The notes beneath the pieces are model-generated. The model did not search any database. It saw only the letters and a program-made list of their open reading frames with translations, and was not told where the DNA came from. Source: Streptomyces sp. SS1-1 (GTDB lineage Bacteria; Actinomycetota; Actinomycetes; Streptomycetales; Streptomycetaceae). From it: a stretch of 64,000 bases of DNA. The stretch covers positions 6,922,501-6,986,500 of the forward strand of contig NZ_WBXN01000004.1 in assembly GCF_008973465.1 (NCBI RefSeq). Reading direction: 5' to 3'. Every line of letters starts with the position of its first letter. Within the stretch, counting starts at the first letter, position 1. Below, piece after piece: positions 53,492-61,876 of the stretch. Both the position numbers and the translations under genes were made by a program.

Positions 53492-54112
53492 TTACTCGAA
53501 CCGGGACGTGTCCCCCGCGCCGTGGCGCACGATCTCCAGCTCACCGGACGAGAAGTCGATCACCGTCGTCGGCTCGGTGCCGCACTCCCCGGAGTCCACG
53601 ACCCCGTCCAGCACATGGTCGAGCCGGTCCTTGATCTCCCAGCCCTGCGTCATCGGCTCCTCCTCGTCCGGCAGCAGCAGCGTGCTGGACAGCAGCGGCT
53701 CCCCCAGCTCGGCGAGCAGCGCCTGGGTGACGACGTGGTCGGGGATGCGCACGCCGACCGTCTTCTTCTTCGGGTGCTGCAGCATGCGCGGCACCTCCCG
53801 GGTCGCCGGGAGGATGAACGTGTAACTGCCGGGCGTCGACGCCTTGATCGTGCGGAACACGTCGTTGTCGATCCGCACGAACTGGCCGAGCTGCGCGAAG
53901 TCCTGGCAGACGAGGGTGAAGTGGTGCCGGTCGTCCAGGTGGCGGATGGACCGGATGCGGTCGATGCCGTCACGGCTGCCCAGCCGGCAGCCCAGCGCGT
54001 AGCAGGAGTCCGTCGGATACGCGATGAGCGCGCCGGAACGGACGCTCTCGGCGATCTGCGCGATGGTGCGCGGCTGCGGATTGTCGGGGTGCACGTCGTA
54101 GTACTTCGCCAT
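53492..54112 (-). CDS. Sua5/YciO/TsaC-family protein
   Basis: A 206-residue protein of the threonylcarbamoyl-AMP synthase fold: GALIAYPTDSCYALGCRL, HFTLVCQDFAQLGQFVRI, PGSYTFILPATREVPRML and KKKTVGVRIPDH. The short form starting AKYYDVHPDNPQPRTI is closer to YciO than to the housekeeping Sua5, so participation in tRNA t6A synthesis is uncertain; YciO is a paralogue of unclear role. The ATG at 54112 lies at a divergent boundary with the PucR-like regulator (54240). Confidence 0.9.
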   Translation of the reverse strand: MAKYYDVHPDNPQPRTIAQIAESVRSGALIAYPTDSCYALGCRLGSRDGIDRIRSIRHLDDRHHFTLVCQDFAQLGQFVRIDNDVFRTIKASTPGSYTFILPATREVPRMLQHPKKKTVGVRIPDHVVTQALLAELGEPLLSSTLLLPDEEEPMTQGWEIKDRLDHVLDGVVDSGECGTEPTTVIDFSSGELEIVRHGAGDTSRFE

Positions 54113-54239
54113 TGGCCGAGCCTATCCCCGGGGCGGCCCCCACCCCCGGTGGGCACCGGCTCGCCGCGCGGGCGTGAGGTAACGTCCCCGACCGGTACGT
54201 GAACGAGACGCAGGACCGCAGGACGAGGTGAAGGCCGAC

Positions 54240-55751
54240 ATGGCTGGCGGAGAGGACGGGGCCGGGCAGGCAGGGGTGGACGACGCCGCGCCCTCGGCGT
54301 GGGCGCAGGAGCTGCTGGAGCATCTGCGGCCGCAGGGCAGGGACGTCGGCCGCGTCGTGGCCTGGCTCGCGGACACCGTGCGGGGCACCGCGTGCCTCCT
54401 CGACGCCTCCGGCACCCTCGTCGCCGGCACCCGGCCGGCCCTGGACGAACAGCTGGCCGACGCCGTGGCCGCCGGCCGGATCGCGTCGGCCGCCTGGGAG
54501 GGCGGGGGCTGCCACCAGCGGCTGGTCCGGGTCGCCGGACCGAACCCGGCGGCGGCGGGCGTCCTCGCCGTGTCCCGCGCGGAGCCCTTCGACCGGCGGG
54601 CCGCCGACATCGTCGGCCACAGCGCGCACGTCCTGGAGATCCTGCTCAAGGCAGGCGAGACCACCGCCGCGGGCCACCGCCTGGAACGGGCCACCTCCGA
54701 TCTGCGGCTCGCGATCCTCCAGCTGCTCATGGTCGAGGACACCGTCTCGGCGCGCCGGGTCGCGGCCGGGCTGTGGCCCGGGCTCCTCGACACCGACACG
54801 GCCTGCGTGTACGTCGTCGAGGGCAGCGCCGAGGAACGCGACCGGCTCGCCGAGGAGTGCATCGACGCCACCGGGGAGCAGGCCCTGGTCGTGCTGTGCC
54901 CGGCCGTCGACGAGCACGTCATCGTCGTCACCCCCGGCGACACCGAGGCCCGCGAACTGCGGTCGCTGGTCGGGCCCCGCCCGCGCACCTTCCTCGGGGG
55001 CAGCGCCCGGCAGGCCCTGGTACGCACCGCCACCGCCTACGGGCAGGCCGTCAGCGCGCTCGCCGTCGCCCACTTCCGGTCCGACAAGGCCGCCGTCTAC
55101 GCCGAACGCACCCACCCCGAACGTCTCGTCGACCCGGCGGCCCTGCGCTGCTGGACGGCCCGGGTGCTGCGCCCCCTCGACGCCCTGCCGCACCACACCC
55201 GCGCCGAACTGCTCGCCACCACCCGGCTCGGCCTGGAGTTCACCGCGGTGAACGCCGCCAAGGTGCTCGGCGTCAGCCGGAACACCGTGCGCGCCCGCAT
55301 GGAGCGGGTCGAGGCACTGCTGAGCACCCGCTTCTCCGACCTCACCGCCCGGGCCGTCGTGCACGTCGCCCTCAACACCCGGGAGGGACTGGCCGGAGCG
55401 CCCGCCGACCAGATCGCCCCGCACGACGACCCCGTCTCGCTGCGCGACCTGCTGTCCGGGCCCGCCATGGTCACCTGGGCGCAGGATTTGCTGTCCCGTC
55501 TCGACCACGACACCCGGGACCTGCGCCGCACGCTGCGTGCCTGGCTCGCCGAGGGCGGCAACGCCGAACGGGCCGCGCAGCGCCTCGGCGTCCACGCGCA
55601 GACCGTGCGCGAGCACGTCCGCAGCGCCGAGCCCGTCCTGGAGCGCGGGCTGCTCGCCGGTGGCAGCGATCTGTACGAGGTCGTCCTGGCCCACCTGGCG
55701 CTCGGTGACCTGGAACCGCCCGCCCTGCACGCGACGAAAACGGGCGTTTAG
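54240..55751 (+). CDS. PucR/CdaR-like regulator with tandem C-terminal HTH segments
   Basis: A 503-residue regulator. The N-terminal part is probably a sensory domain (DTVRGTACLLDASGTLVAG), then a middle domain with VYVVEGSAEERDRLAEE. Two PucR-type helix-turn-helix segments follow: VNAAKVLGVSRNTVRARMER and AERAAQRLGVHAQTVREHVR. I chose the ATG at 54240 (AGGTGAAGG 6 bp upstream); an in-frame GTG at 54228 is also possible. It is divergent from the YciO-like gene. The target and effector are unknown; such proteins in streptomycetes affect secondary metabolism and nitrogen use. Confidence 0.82.
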   Translation: MAGGEDGAGQAGVDDAAPSAWAQELLEHLRPQGRDVGRVVAWLADTVRGTACLLDASGTLVAGTRPALDEQLADAVAAGRIASAAWEGGGCHQRLVRVAGPNPAAAGVLAVSRAEPFDRRAADIVGHSAHVLEILLKAGETTAAGHRLERATSDLRLAILQLLMVEDTVSARRVAAGLWPGLLDTDTACVYVVEGSAEERDRLAEECIDATGEQALVVLCPAVDEHVIVVTPGDTEARELRSLVGPRPRTFLGGSARQALVRTATAYGQAVSALAVAHFRSDKAAVYAERTHPERLVDPAALRCWTARVLRPLDALPHHTRAELLATTRLGLEFTAVNAAKVLGVSRNTVRARMERVEALLSTRFSDLTARAVVHVALNTREGLAGAPADQIAPHDDPVSLRDLLSGPAMVTWAQDLLSRLDHDTRDLRRTLRAWLAEGGNAERAAQRLGVHAQTVREHVRSAEPVLERGLLAGGSDLYEVVLAHLALGDLEPPALHATKTGV

Positions 55752-55843
55752 GGCGCGGCTGTGCACAGGTGAGTCCTGGCGGCAGCTCAGCGGGCACCGA
55801 CGCGATACACACGACCGCCGGGGGAGCCGTACGGTCTACGCAC

Positions 55844-55886
55844 CGCGGGGACACGACCGGAACGGGGGACCGGTCGCGTCCCCGCG
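55844..55886. terminator. Long hairpin between the regulator and the conservon P450 operon
   Basis: 17-nt arms with one A-C mismatch (55844-55860 with 55870-55886) and a 9-nt loop. It lies in the 146-bp spacer between two convergent stops (55751 and 55898), closer to the P450 end. A good bidirectional terminator candidate for the conservon operon. Confidence 0.8.
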
Positions 55887-55897
55887 CGGATCCGCCG

Positions 55898-57121
55898 TCA
55901 GCCCCGCAGCCGCACGGGTATCTCCTGCCAGCCGAACGCGATGAACGACGGCACCTGACGCAGCTCCTCCTCGGCCGAAGTCAGCCGCAGCCCGGGGAAC
56001 CGGTCGAAGAGCGCGGGCAGCGCGGTCAGGGCCTCCATCCGGGCCAGCGGGGCGCCGATGCACCGGTGCACGCCGATCCCGAACGACAGATGGTCGTCGG
56101 CGCCGCGCGCGGCGTCGAAGCCGCCCGCGTCCGGCCCGTAGTGCGCGGGGTCCAGGTTGGCGGCGGCGTACGTCGTGATGATGGCGTCCCCGGCCGGGAC
56201 CGTCACGTCCCCCACCTCGAGGTCGGTCACGGCGAACCGCAGCGGCAGCGACGCGATCGACGGGTGCACGCGCAGCGTCTCGTCGATCACCGCGTCCCAG
56301 CCGATCTCCCCGGACCGTACGGCCGCCAGCTGCTCGGGGTGGGTCAGCAGGGCGACGACGGCGTTGCCGATCAGGTTGACCGTCGTCTCGAAGCCGGCGC
56401 CGATCACCAGCAGCAGCGTGTAGAGCAGTTCCTCGTCGCTGAGCCGGTCGCCGTCCTCGTCGCGGACCCGGATCAGCTCGCTCGTCAGGTCGTCGCCGGG
56501 ATGTTGCCGCCGGTGGGCGATCAGCGCGCCCAGCACCGAGCCGATCCGCTCCTGCACGAACGCCGCGTGCTCCGGCGTCGGGTCGGAGGTGTCCATGATC
56601 GCCGCGATGAGGATGGCGGTGTCCTCGCGCAGCTTGTCCGGCACGCCGAACAGCTCGCAGATCATGCGCATCGGCAGCGGGTGGGCGAACGCCGCCTTCA
56701 GGTCGACCGCGTCGCCGCCCGTGTCGAGCGCGTCCAGCAGCTCCGCGGTGATCGCCTCGACGCGGGGCCGCATCACCTCCGTACGCCGCTGGGTGAAGCT
56801 CGGCGCGACCAGCTTGCGCAGCCGCGCGTGGTCGCCGCCGTACGTCGACAGCATGTTGACCACGCCGACCCAGCCCAGGATCCAGCCCCAGGAGGGGTGT
56901 TCGCCCACCTCGGGCCAGAGCCGCCAGTGCTGCCGGGGGTCCCTGCTGACCCGGGGATCCAGGATCAGCTCCCGCAGCGTGTCGTACGTCGTGGGCGCCC
57001 AGGCCGGGATGCTGCCGGGCAGCTCGACGGGCACGATCGGGCCGCGGGCGCGCAGCCGGGCGCTCTCCCCGGGGATGTCGGCTCCGAACGGGTCGATGGC
57101 GATGCGGTCGGTCACGGTCAC
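55898..57121 (-). CDS. Cytochrome P450, CYP154-like, last gene of the conservon
   Basis: A 407-residue soluble P450 with all core motifs: I helix VIGAGFETTVNLIG, K helix DETLRVHPS (ExxR intact) and heme loop FGIGVHRCIGAPLARME with Cys354. The GTG at 57121 overlaps the stop of the upstream P450 by 4 bp. In known Streptomyces conservons a CYP154 follows a CYP157, and this pair fits that order. The substrate is unknown; CYP154 members hydroxylate macrolides and steroids. Confidence 0.9.
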   Translation of the reverse strand: MTVTDRIAIDPFGADIPGESARLRARGPIVPVELPGSIPAWAPTTYDTLRELILDPRVSRDPRQHWRLWPEVGEHPSWGWILGWVGVVNMLSTYGGDHARLRKLVAPSFTQRRTEVMRPRVEAITAELLDALDTGGDAVDLKAAFAHPLPMRMICELFGVPDKLREDTAILIAAIMDTSDPTPEHAAFVQERIGSVLGALIAHRRQHPGDDLTSELIRVRDEDGDRLSDEELLYTLLLVIGAGFETTVNLIGNAVVALLTHPEQLAAVRSGEIGWDAVIDETLRVHPSIASLPLRFAVTDLEVGDVTVPAGDAIITTYAAANLDPAHYGPDAGGFDAARGADDHLSFGIGVHRCIGAPLARMEALTALPALFDRFPGLRLTSAEEELRQVPSFIAFGWQEIPVRLRG

Positions 57122-58356
57122 GACGGGCCTCCAGGCTGGTCGGGGGAGCGGGGGCTGAACCGGACGGGCAGCGAGGTCAGCGAGCGGTGGAACGGCCCGG
57201 GCCGCCAGGTCAGGCGCTCCCGCGGCAGGACCGGCTCCAGGTCGGGCAGCCACTGGGTGAGCCGTTCGATGGCCTCGGTGGCGATCAGCAGCGTGTGCTG
57301 GCGCACCGGGCAGGCGTGCGGCCCCGCCGACCAGGACAGATGGGAGGCGTCGCGGGGGTGCCGCGCACCGGGGGCGTCCCGCTCGGCGAAGTGGGCGAGC
57401 GCCCCGTACGAGATCACCACCGGGACCGCCGCCCGGATCCAGGCGCCGTGGAACGACAGGGGCCTGCGGGCGTAGTGGATGCCGTAGTTGGCCAGCGGCG
57501 TCTCGTGGTGCAGCACCTCCACGACCGCGTCGGTCACCGGGCGGGCGCCACTGGTGAGCGTGGAGTAGAAGCTCGGGTTGCCGAGGATGCGGGAGAGGGC
57601 GTTGGACACCAGGTTGGCGGTCGGCTCGTGCCCGGCGCCCAGGGTGAGGAACACCTGCCAGGTGACCTCCTCCGGGGTGAGCCCGGCCGGGTGGGCCAGC
57701 AGCCGGCTCGGCAGGTCGTCGCCCGGGGCCGCGGCCTTCGCGGCGATCAGCTCCAGCACATAGCCGCCGTACTCCGCCTCGCCCTCGGCGGCCTCGGCGC
57801 CGCCCTCCATCATCTTGCCGAGCGCCACGTCGAGCCGGTCGCTCTGGCTGTCCGGGAGCCCGAAGAGGCTGTTGAAGACCAGCGCCATCAGCGGCCGCGC
57901 GAACTCGCCCACCAGATCGGCCTCGCCCTTCGGGCCGAACCGGCCGACCAGCACGCGCACCGCCCGGTGCACCCGGGCCCGCAGGTCGTGCGGCTCGATC
58001 CCGTCGAACGTGTCGATCAGCGAGGTGCGGTACCGCACATGGGCGGCGCCGTCGGCGAACAGCGTGTTGGGCCGCCAGCGCATCATGCCGAGGATCGGCG
58101 AGTCGTCGGCGACCGTCGACTCCCAGGGCCGGGGGTCGTGCGAGAAGGCGTCCGTGTCGTGCAGCAGGTCCAGTGCCGCGCGCCGGCCGGTGACGACGTA
58201 CGCCGGGACGCCCGGCGCCAACTCGCCCCAGCCGACCGGGCCCTGGGCGCGCAGCGCCTCGTAGTAGCGGTACGGGTCGCGAGCGAAGCCGTCCTCCCAC
58301 AGGCGTACGGGCGTCGTGCGGGAGAAGCTGTCCAGGTCGGGGGAGTGGACGGTCAC
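57118..58356 (-). CDS. Cytochrome P450, CYP157-like, lacking the K-helix ExxR
   Basis: A 412-residue P450-like protein. The I helix is TLGAGHEPTANLVSN, and the heme-binding loop is WSAGPHACPVRQH with Cys349. The K helix reads EVLHHETPLANYGIHY, so the universally conserved ExxR arginine is replaced by His283 (Glu280 kept). CYP157 enzymes of conservons are known to deviate from ExxR. The GTG at 58356 overlaps the stop of the GTPase gene (GTGA), and its own stop overlaps the next P450, so all are one translational unit. Confidence 0.9.
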   Translation of the reverse strand: MTVHSPDLDSFSRTTPVRLWEDGFARDPYRYYEALRAQGPVGWGELAPGVPAYVVTGRRAALDLLHDTDAFSHDPRPWESTVADDSPILGMMRWRPNTLFADGAAHVRYRTSLIDTFDGIEPHDLRARVHRAVRVLVGRFGPKGEADLVGEFARPLMALVFNSLFGLPDSQSDRLDVALGKMMEGGAEAAEGEAEYGGYVLELIAAKAAAPGDDLPSRLLAHPAGLTPEEVTWQVFLTLGAGHEPTANLVSNALSRILGNPSFYSTLTSGARPVTDAVVEVLHHETPLANYGIHYARRPLSFHGAWIRAAVPVVISYGALAHFAERDAPGARHPRDASHLSWSAGPHACPVRQHTLLIATEAIERLTQWLPDLEPVLPRERLTWRPGPFHRSLTSLPVRFSPRSPDQPGGPS

Positions 58357-58997
58357 CGGCCCTCCGGGGTGTCGCGGTCGATGAGGTGCTGGACGAGGGC
58401 GAGGAGCGCGTCGACGGACGAGTCGGCGTCCCGCGCGTCGCAGGTGACCATCGGGGTGCCGTCCTCCAGGTCGAGGGCGGCGCGCAGTTCGGCCTCCGTG
58501 TGGTGCCGGGGCGCGTCCGGGAAGGTGTTGAAGGCGACCGCGTACGGCAGCCCCGACTCCTCGACGAGTCCCAGCACGTCGAACGAGGCGTCGATACGGC
58601 GGCTGTCGACGAGGACGAGGGCGCCCAGGGCGCCGTAGGCGATGTCGTCCCACAGGGGCCGGAACCGCTCCTGCCCCGGCGTGCCGAACAGATACAGCAC
58701 GACCCCGCCCGGCAGGCTGATCCGGCCGAAGTCGACCGCCACGGTCGTCGTCGACTTGTCCCGCACCCCGGCGAGGTCGTCGACGGGCGCGGACGCCTCG
58801 CTGAGCGGCTCCTCGGTGTGCAGGGGCCGGATCTCGGAGACGGAACCGATCAGGGTCGTCTTGCCCACCCCGAACGGCCCGGTCACCAGGATCTTGACCA
58901 GGTCCCGCGCGGTGTCGGGGAGATGGACGTCGTCGGAGGGGCCCGCGGTGGCGCGGGCGCGGACGTCGCTAGGCGTGCTTGAGGGCGCGAAGGCCAT
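58353..58997 (-). CDS. cvnD: Conservon GTPase CvnD
   Basis: A 214-residue Ras-like GTPase. The P-loop is GPFGVGKTTLIGSVSE; switch regions include STTTVAVDFGRISL and the G3-type FGTPGQERFRPLW; the specificity loop is FNTFPDA rather than canonical NKxD, as in CvnD/MglA relatives. It belongs to the membrane-associated, eukaryote-like G-protein system formed with CvnA-C. The ATG at 58997 lies inside the cvnC reading frame (29-bp overlap). Confidence 0.93.
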   Translation of the reverse strand: MAFAPSSTPSDVRARATAGPSDDVHLPDTARDLVKILVTGPFGVGKTTLIGSVSEIRPLHTEEPLSEASAPVDDLAGVRDKSTTTVAVDFGRISLPGGVVLYLFGTPGQERFRPLWDDIAYGALGALVLVDSRRIDASFDVLGLVEESGLPYAVAFNTFPDAPRHHTEAELRAALDLEDGTPMVTCDARDADSSVDALLALVQHLIDRDTPEGR

Positions 58998-59331
58998 CGG
59001 CCACTCTCTTCAGCAGGTCGGGGTCGAAGCGTGCGGCGGGCGGGATCGGCGCGCGGGCCGACGCCAGCTCCCGGTCGATGAGGTCGCCCGCGAGGACGCG
59101 CACCGCCGAGACCGGGAGCCGCAGCAGCGCCGCCGCCTCCACCACCGTCAGCGAGCCGTCCTCCAGCGCGTCCAGCAGGGCGAGCTGGGCGGCGGGCAGA
59201 CCGGCGGGAGCGGGCGTGCCGGCGCGGCTGAGCACCGACAGCCGCTCCAGGTGCGGCCGGCTGGGCCGGGCCACCCCGCCGGTCGACAGGTACGCGGGGA
59301 CCAGGGGGCGGCCACCACGGCGGCCGGTCAT
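58969..59331 (-). CDS. cvnC: Conservon protein CvnC (DUF742)
   Basis: A 120-residue DUF742 protein: RPLVPAYLSTGGVARPSRPH, then QLALLDALEDGSLTVVEAAA and LLRLPVSAVRVLAGDLIDRE, ending FDPDLLKRVADGLRALKHA. The predicted winged-helix-like fold is shared by all CvnC proteins. It associates with CvnA, B and D at the membrane. The ATG at 59331 overlaps the cvnB stop (ATGA), and its own end overlaps cvnD. Confidence 0.95.
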   Translation of the reverse strand: MTGRRGGRPLVPAYLSTGGVARPSRPHLERLSVLSRAGTPAPAGLPAAQLALLDALEDGSLTVVEAAALLRLPVSAVRVLAGDLIDRELASARAPIPPAARFDPDLLKRVADGLRALKHA

Positions 59332-59750
59332 GCCGGAGCGCCGCCGTCGCCGCCCCGGGGCGCGGCCGCCATCGCCTTCTCGCCGAGCCGCGCGACCTGC
59401 GAGTGCACGCGGTGCGCGAGGAGGTCGAGGCGCACCTCCTGGTCGCCGTAGGCGGCCACACAGGTGCCGTGGTCCGTCGGCACGATCAGCACATAGCCGT
59501 GGTCGGACTCGATGACGACCTGGCGCACCTCGGCCCGCTCCCGGTCGGCGAACGCGGCGGCCGCGGTACGGCAGGCGCCCTGCACGGTGCTCGTGATCGC
59601 GGCGACCCGCTCGGCCGAGGGCTGCGTCAGCGCGTCGGTGTAGCCGGTCACGAGTCCGTCCCGGGTGAGCAGCACGGCGGCCACGACGTGCGGCACCTCC
59701 AGGATCGGATCCAGCACCCAGGCCGTGTCTCCCGCGTCGCGGCTGCTCAT
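59328..59750 (-). CDS. cvnB: Conservon protein CvnB (roadblock/LC7)
   Basis: A 140-residue roadblock/LC7-domain protein: VPHVVAAVLLTRDGLVTGYT, AAITSTVQGACRTAAAAFAD, VIESDHGYVLIVPTDHGTCV. In MglB-like systems this fold acts as a GTPase-activating partner, so CvnB probably regulates CvnD. The ATG at 59750 overlaps the cvnA stop by 4 bp. The length and order are those of typical conservons. Confidence 0.95.
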   Translation of the reverse strand: MSSRDAGDTAWVLDPILEVPHVVAAVLLTRDGLVTGYTDALTQPSAERVAAITSTVQGACRTAAAAFADRERAEVRQVVIESDHGYVLIVPTDHGTCVAAYGDQEVRLDLLAHRVHSQVARLGEKAMAAAPRGGDGGAPA

Positions 59751-61378
59751 CGAGCCGTTCCCCCTTCGTGGTCGGTCAGTTCGTGGTCGGTCGGGTCGGA
59801 GATGTCCGCCTGGTCGGAGGCGTCCGACGTGTCGGTCGTGGCTGTCGTGTCGTTCGAGGCGGTCCGGGCGGTCCGGGTGGTCGAGTCCGTCGCATGGGCC
59901 GCGCCGGGCCCGGAGGCCGGGTCGTCCACGGCCGGTTCCGCGCGCTTCGCCGCGGCGGGCTCCGCCTCGTCCGTGGTGCCGCCGGTGGCGGACCGTGCCG
60001 CCGCCGTGCCCGCCTGGAGCGCGCCGAGTGCGGCCGCCGCCTGCTCCGGGCCGGGGGCCTCGGAGCGGGGCGCGGCGGGCTCCTCCGGCGCGGCGGTCGC
60101 CCGCGTACGGCGCCGGCGCCGCGGCAGCCCGCCGGTGTCGGGGTTGTCCCGGTGCCCGGAGCCCGTGTCGCCCTCGGGACGGTCGCTGCCGTAGCCGTGC
60201 GCGGAGTCCGAGGGGTCGCCCTCGGCGGACGGGCCGGTGGAGCGGGGGCCGGGGACGGTGGCCGGAGCGGTGCCCGGCACGGTGGCCGGCCCGGGACGGG
60301 GCGACGGGCGGGTGGAGCGCGGGGCGCTCGCCGCCGGGGGCCGTTCCTCGGGGTCGATGTGCCCGAGCAGCCGGCTGTCCACCCGCAGCACCGCGCGCAC
60401 CCCGCCGTACGGCGACGGCGACGACAGGTCCACGCCCAGGTCGAACTGCCGCGTCAGCTGCCCGATCGCCGCCAGCCCCATCCGCGGCGGATCGCCGAGG
60501 TCGGTGAGGAGGATCGGCTCGGACCCCGCCACCAGCCGCTGCGCACGCGCGCGTTCGTCCTGCGTCATGCCCAGGCCGGCGTCGTCGACCGTGACGCACA
60601 CGCCGTGGTGGACGTGTTCCAGGTTGACGACGACGTCGGTGTCGGGCGCGGAGTGCCGCAGCGCGTTGTCGAGGAGTTCGGCGACGATGATCGCGACCGG
60701 CTCCACGGCGTGGGACACCAGCGCGGTGCCCGCCTCCAGATGGTTGTGGACCCGGACCCGGTGGTAGCCGGCGAGCCGTGCCTGGCCGCCGGTCACCGCG
60801 TCCACCACGTGCGACTCCTCGCGCGCGAGCCCGACCCACGCCCCGCACACCACGGCGGCGACCTGCGCGCGCCGCAGCGACTGCTCGTTCTCGTGGTCGA
60901 GCTGGAACAGCGTCTGCGTCAGCTCGGGGTCGTCGTACTTCTGCTGGAGTCCGCGCAGCGCGTCCTGCAGACGGTAGAGGGCCGCCTGGATCTCGCGGGT
61001 CGCGCCACGCATACCGGCCTGCGCGGCCGCGTCGATCCGGGTGCGCTGGGCGGTGAGTTCGCCGCGCAGGGTGTCCAGGACGTGGTCCAGCGCGAGGCCC
61101 AGGGGAGTGCCGGAGGTCTGGGGGTGCAGCGGGCCGGGCACGGCGACGTTCGCGTGGGTCTGCCGCCGGGCGGCGGCGGGCAGGCGCCGCGCCGCGAGGT
61201 GCTCGACCTCGTCCGTCAACGCCCGCGCGACCTCGTCGAGTCGGGCGTGCAACCGGCCGATCTCGGCGCGCTGGCGCGCCTGTTGGCGTTGCGCGCGCAG
61301 CAGCAGGCCGCCCAGGGCGAGCGCGGACAGCATGCCGACGGCGAGCCCGCCGGTCACCAGGTCCGGTAATTCGATCAT
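59747..61378 (-). CDS. cvnA: Conservon sensor-kinase-like protein CvnA
   Basis: A 543-residue membrane protein. One N-terminal membrane segment (LVTGGLAVGMLSALALGGLL) is followed by a coiled-coil-like helical linker and a HATPase_c domain with N box AELLDNALRHSAPD, G1 VDDAGLGMTQ and GLAAIGQLTRQF; a canonical phospho-acceptor His region is not evident. The last ~200 residues are low complexity (Pro/Ser/Thr/Asp), ending in DTSDASDQADISD and similar, and are probably disordered. It starts at ATG 61378 and is the first gene of the conservon operon. Confidence 0.93.
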   Translation of the reverse strand: MIELPDLVTGGLAVGMLSALALGGLLLRAQRQQARQRAEIGRLHARLDEVARALTDEVEHLAARRLPAAARRQTHANVAVPGPLHPQTSGTPLGLALDHVLDTLRGELTAQRTRIDAAAQAGMRGATREIQAALYRLQDALRGLQQKYDDPELTQTLFQLDHENEQSLRRAQVAAVVCGAWVGLAREESHVVDAVTGGQARLAGYHRVRVHNHLEAGTALVSHAVEPVAIIVAELLDNALRHSAPDTDVVVNLEHVHHGVCVTVDDAGLGMTQDERARAQRLVAGSEPILLTDLGDPPRMGLAAIGQLTRQFDLGVDLSSPSPYGGVRAVLRVDSRLLGHIDPEERPPAASAPRSTRPSPRPGPATVPGTAPATVPGPRSTGPSAEGDPSDSAHGYGSDRPEGDTGSGHRDNPDTGGLPRRRRRTRATAAPEEPAAPRSEAPGPEQAAAALGALQAGTAAARSATGGTTDEAEPAAAKRAEPAVDDPASGPGAAHATDSTTRTARTASNDTTATTDTSDASDQADISDPTDHELTDHEGGTAR

Positions 61379-61876
61379 CGAGTCGGTTTCCCAGAAGGTC
61401 GGGTCGGGGGCAGTCGGGCAGGCCTCGTCGCGCGACCGAGACGCGCGGCGCTCGGAGCACAGTACACACCGTCATCGATCGATCTCGCACGGTCGGCGAA
61501 TACTTGGGTCCGAATGTGCCGGGAGCTTGCTCGGATCTGTCGCGGACTGTCGCAATTGCGGTCCACGGCAGAGGAGTTGGCGGGCCCCGTGACGCGCCGA
61601 ACAGCCCCCCGCTTCGCCAATTCCTGTGCGACACGTAGGGTTTACCTGTGTTCGACCCATCGGACACGACAGGCTTGCTACGGTCTACTCACCGGTAGCC
61701 AGTTGATGCGGGGGGACACGAGGGGACGGCGGACCAGCGCCGTGACCCCTCGGCGGGTCGTCGAGACGGACGGCCGGGCAAGGGGGCCCGGGCGACCGAG
61801 GCGTCTGCACGTGTCCAGCACGTGACCCTCGAACTCCCTCCTTCGCCCACCGATCCAGACAGGTGAGACTCGCGAC
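61379..61876. other. 498-bp divergent spacer, conservon / FAAL
   Basis: I find no convincing gene. The right part is relatively AT-rich and contains an imperfect inverted repeat GCTACGGT-N6-ACCGGTAGC (61677-61699) that could be an operator, upstream of the FAAL start at 61877. On the minus strand TACTGT in the left part could be a -10 for the conservon, without a clear -35. No promoter is assigned with confidence. Confidence 0.45.

Noticed and set aside
55898..58356. P450s as tailoring enzymes of the megasynthase
   Set aside because: Their start and stop codons overlap the conservon genes in the standard cvnA-B-C-D-P450-P450 order, so they belong to the conservon rather than to the cluster 6 kb away.
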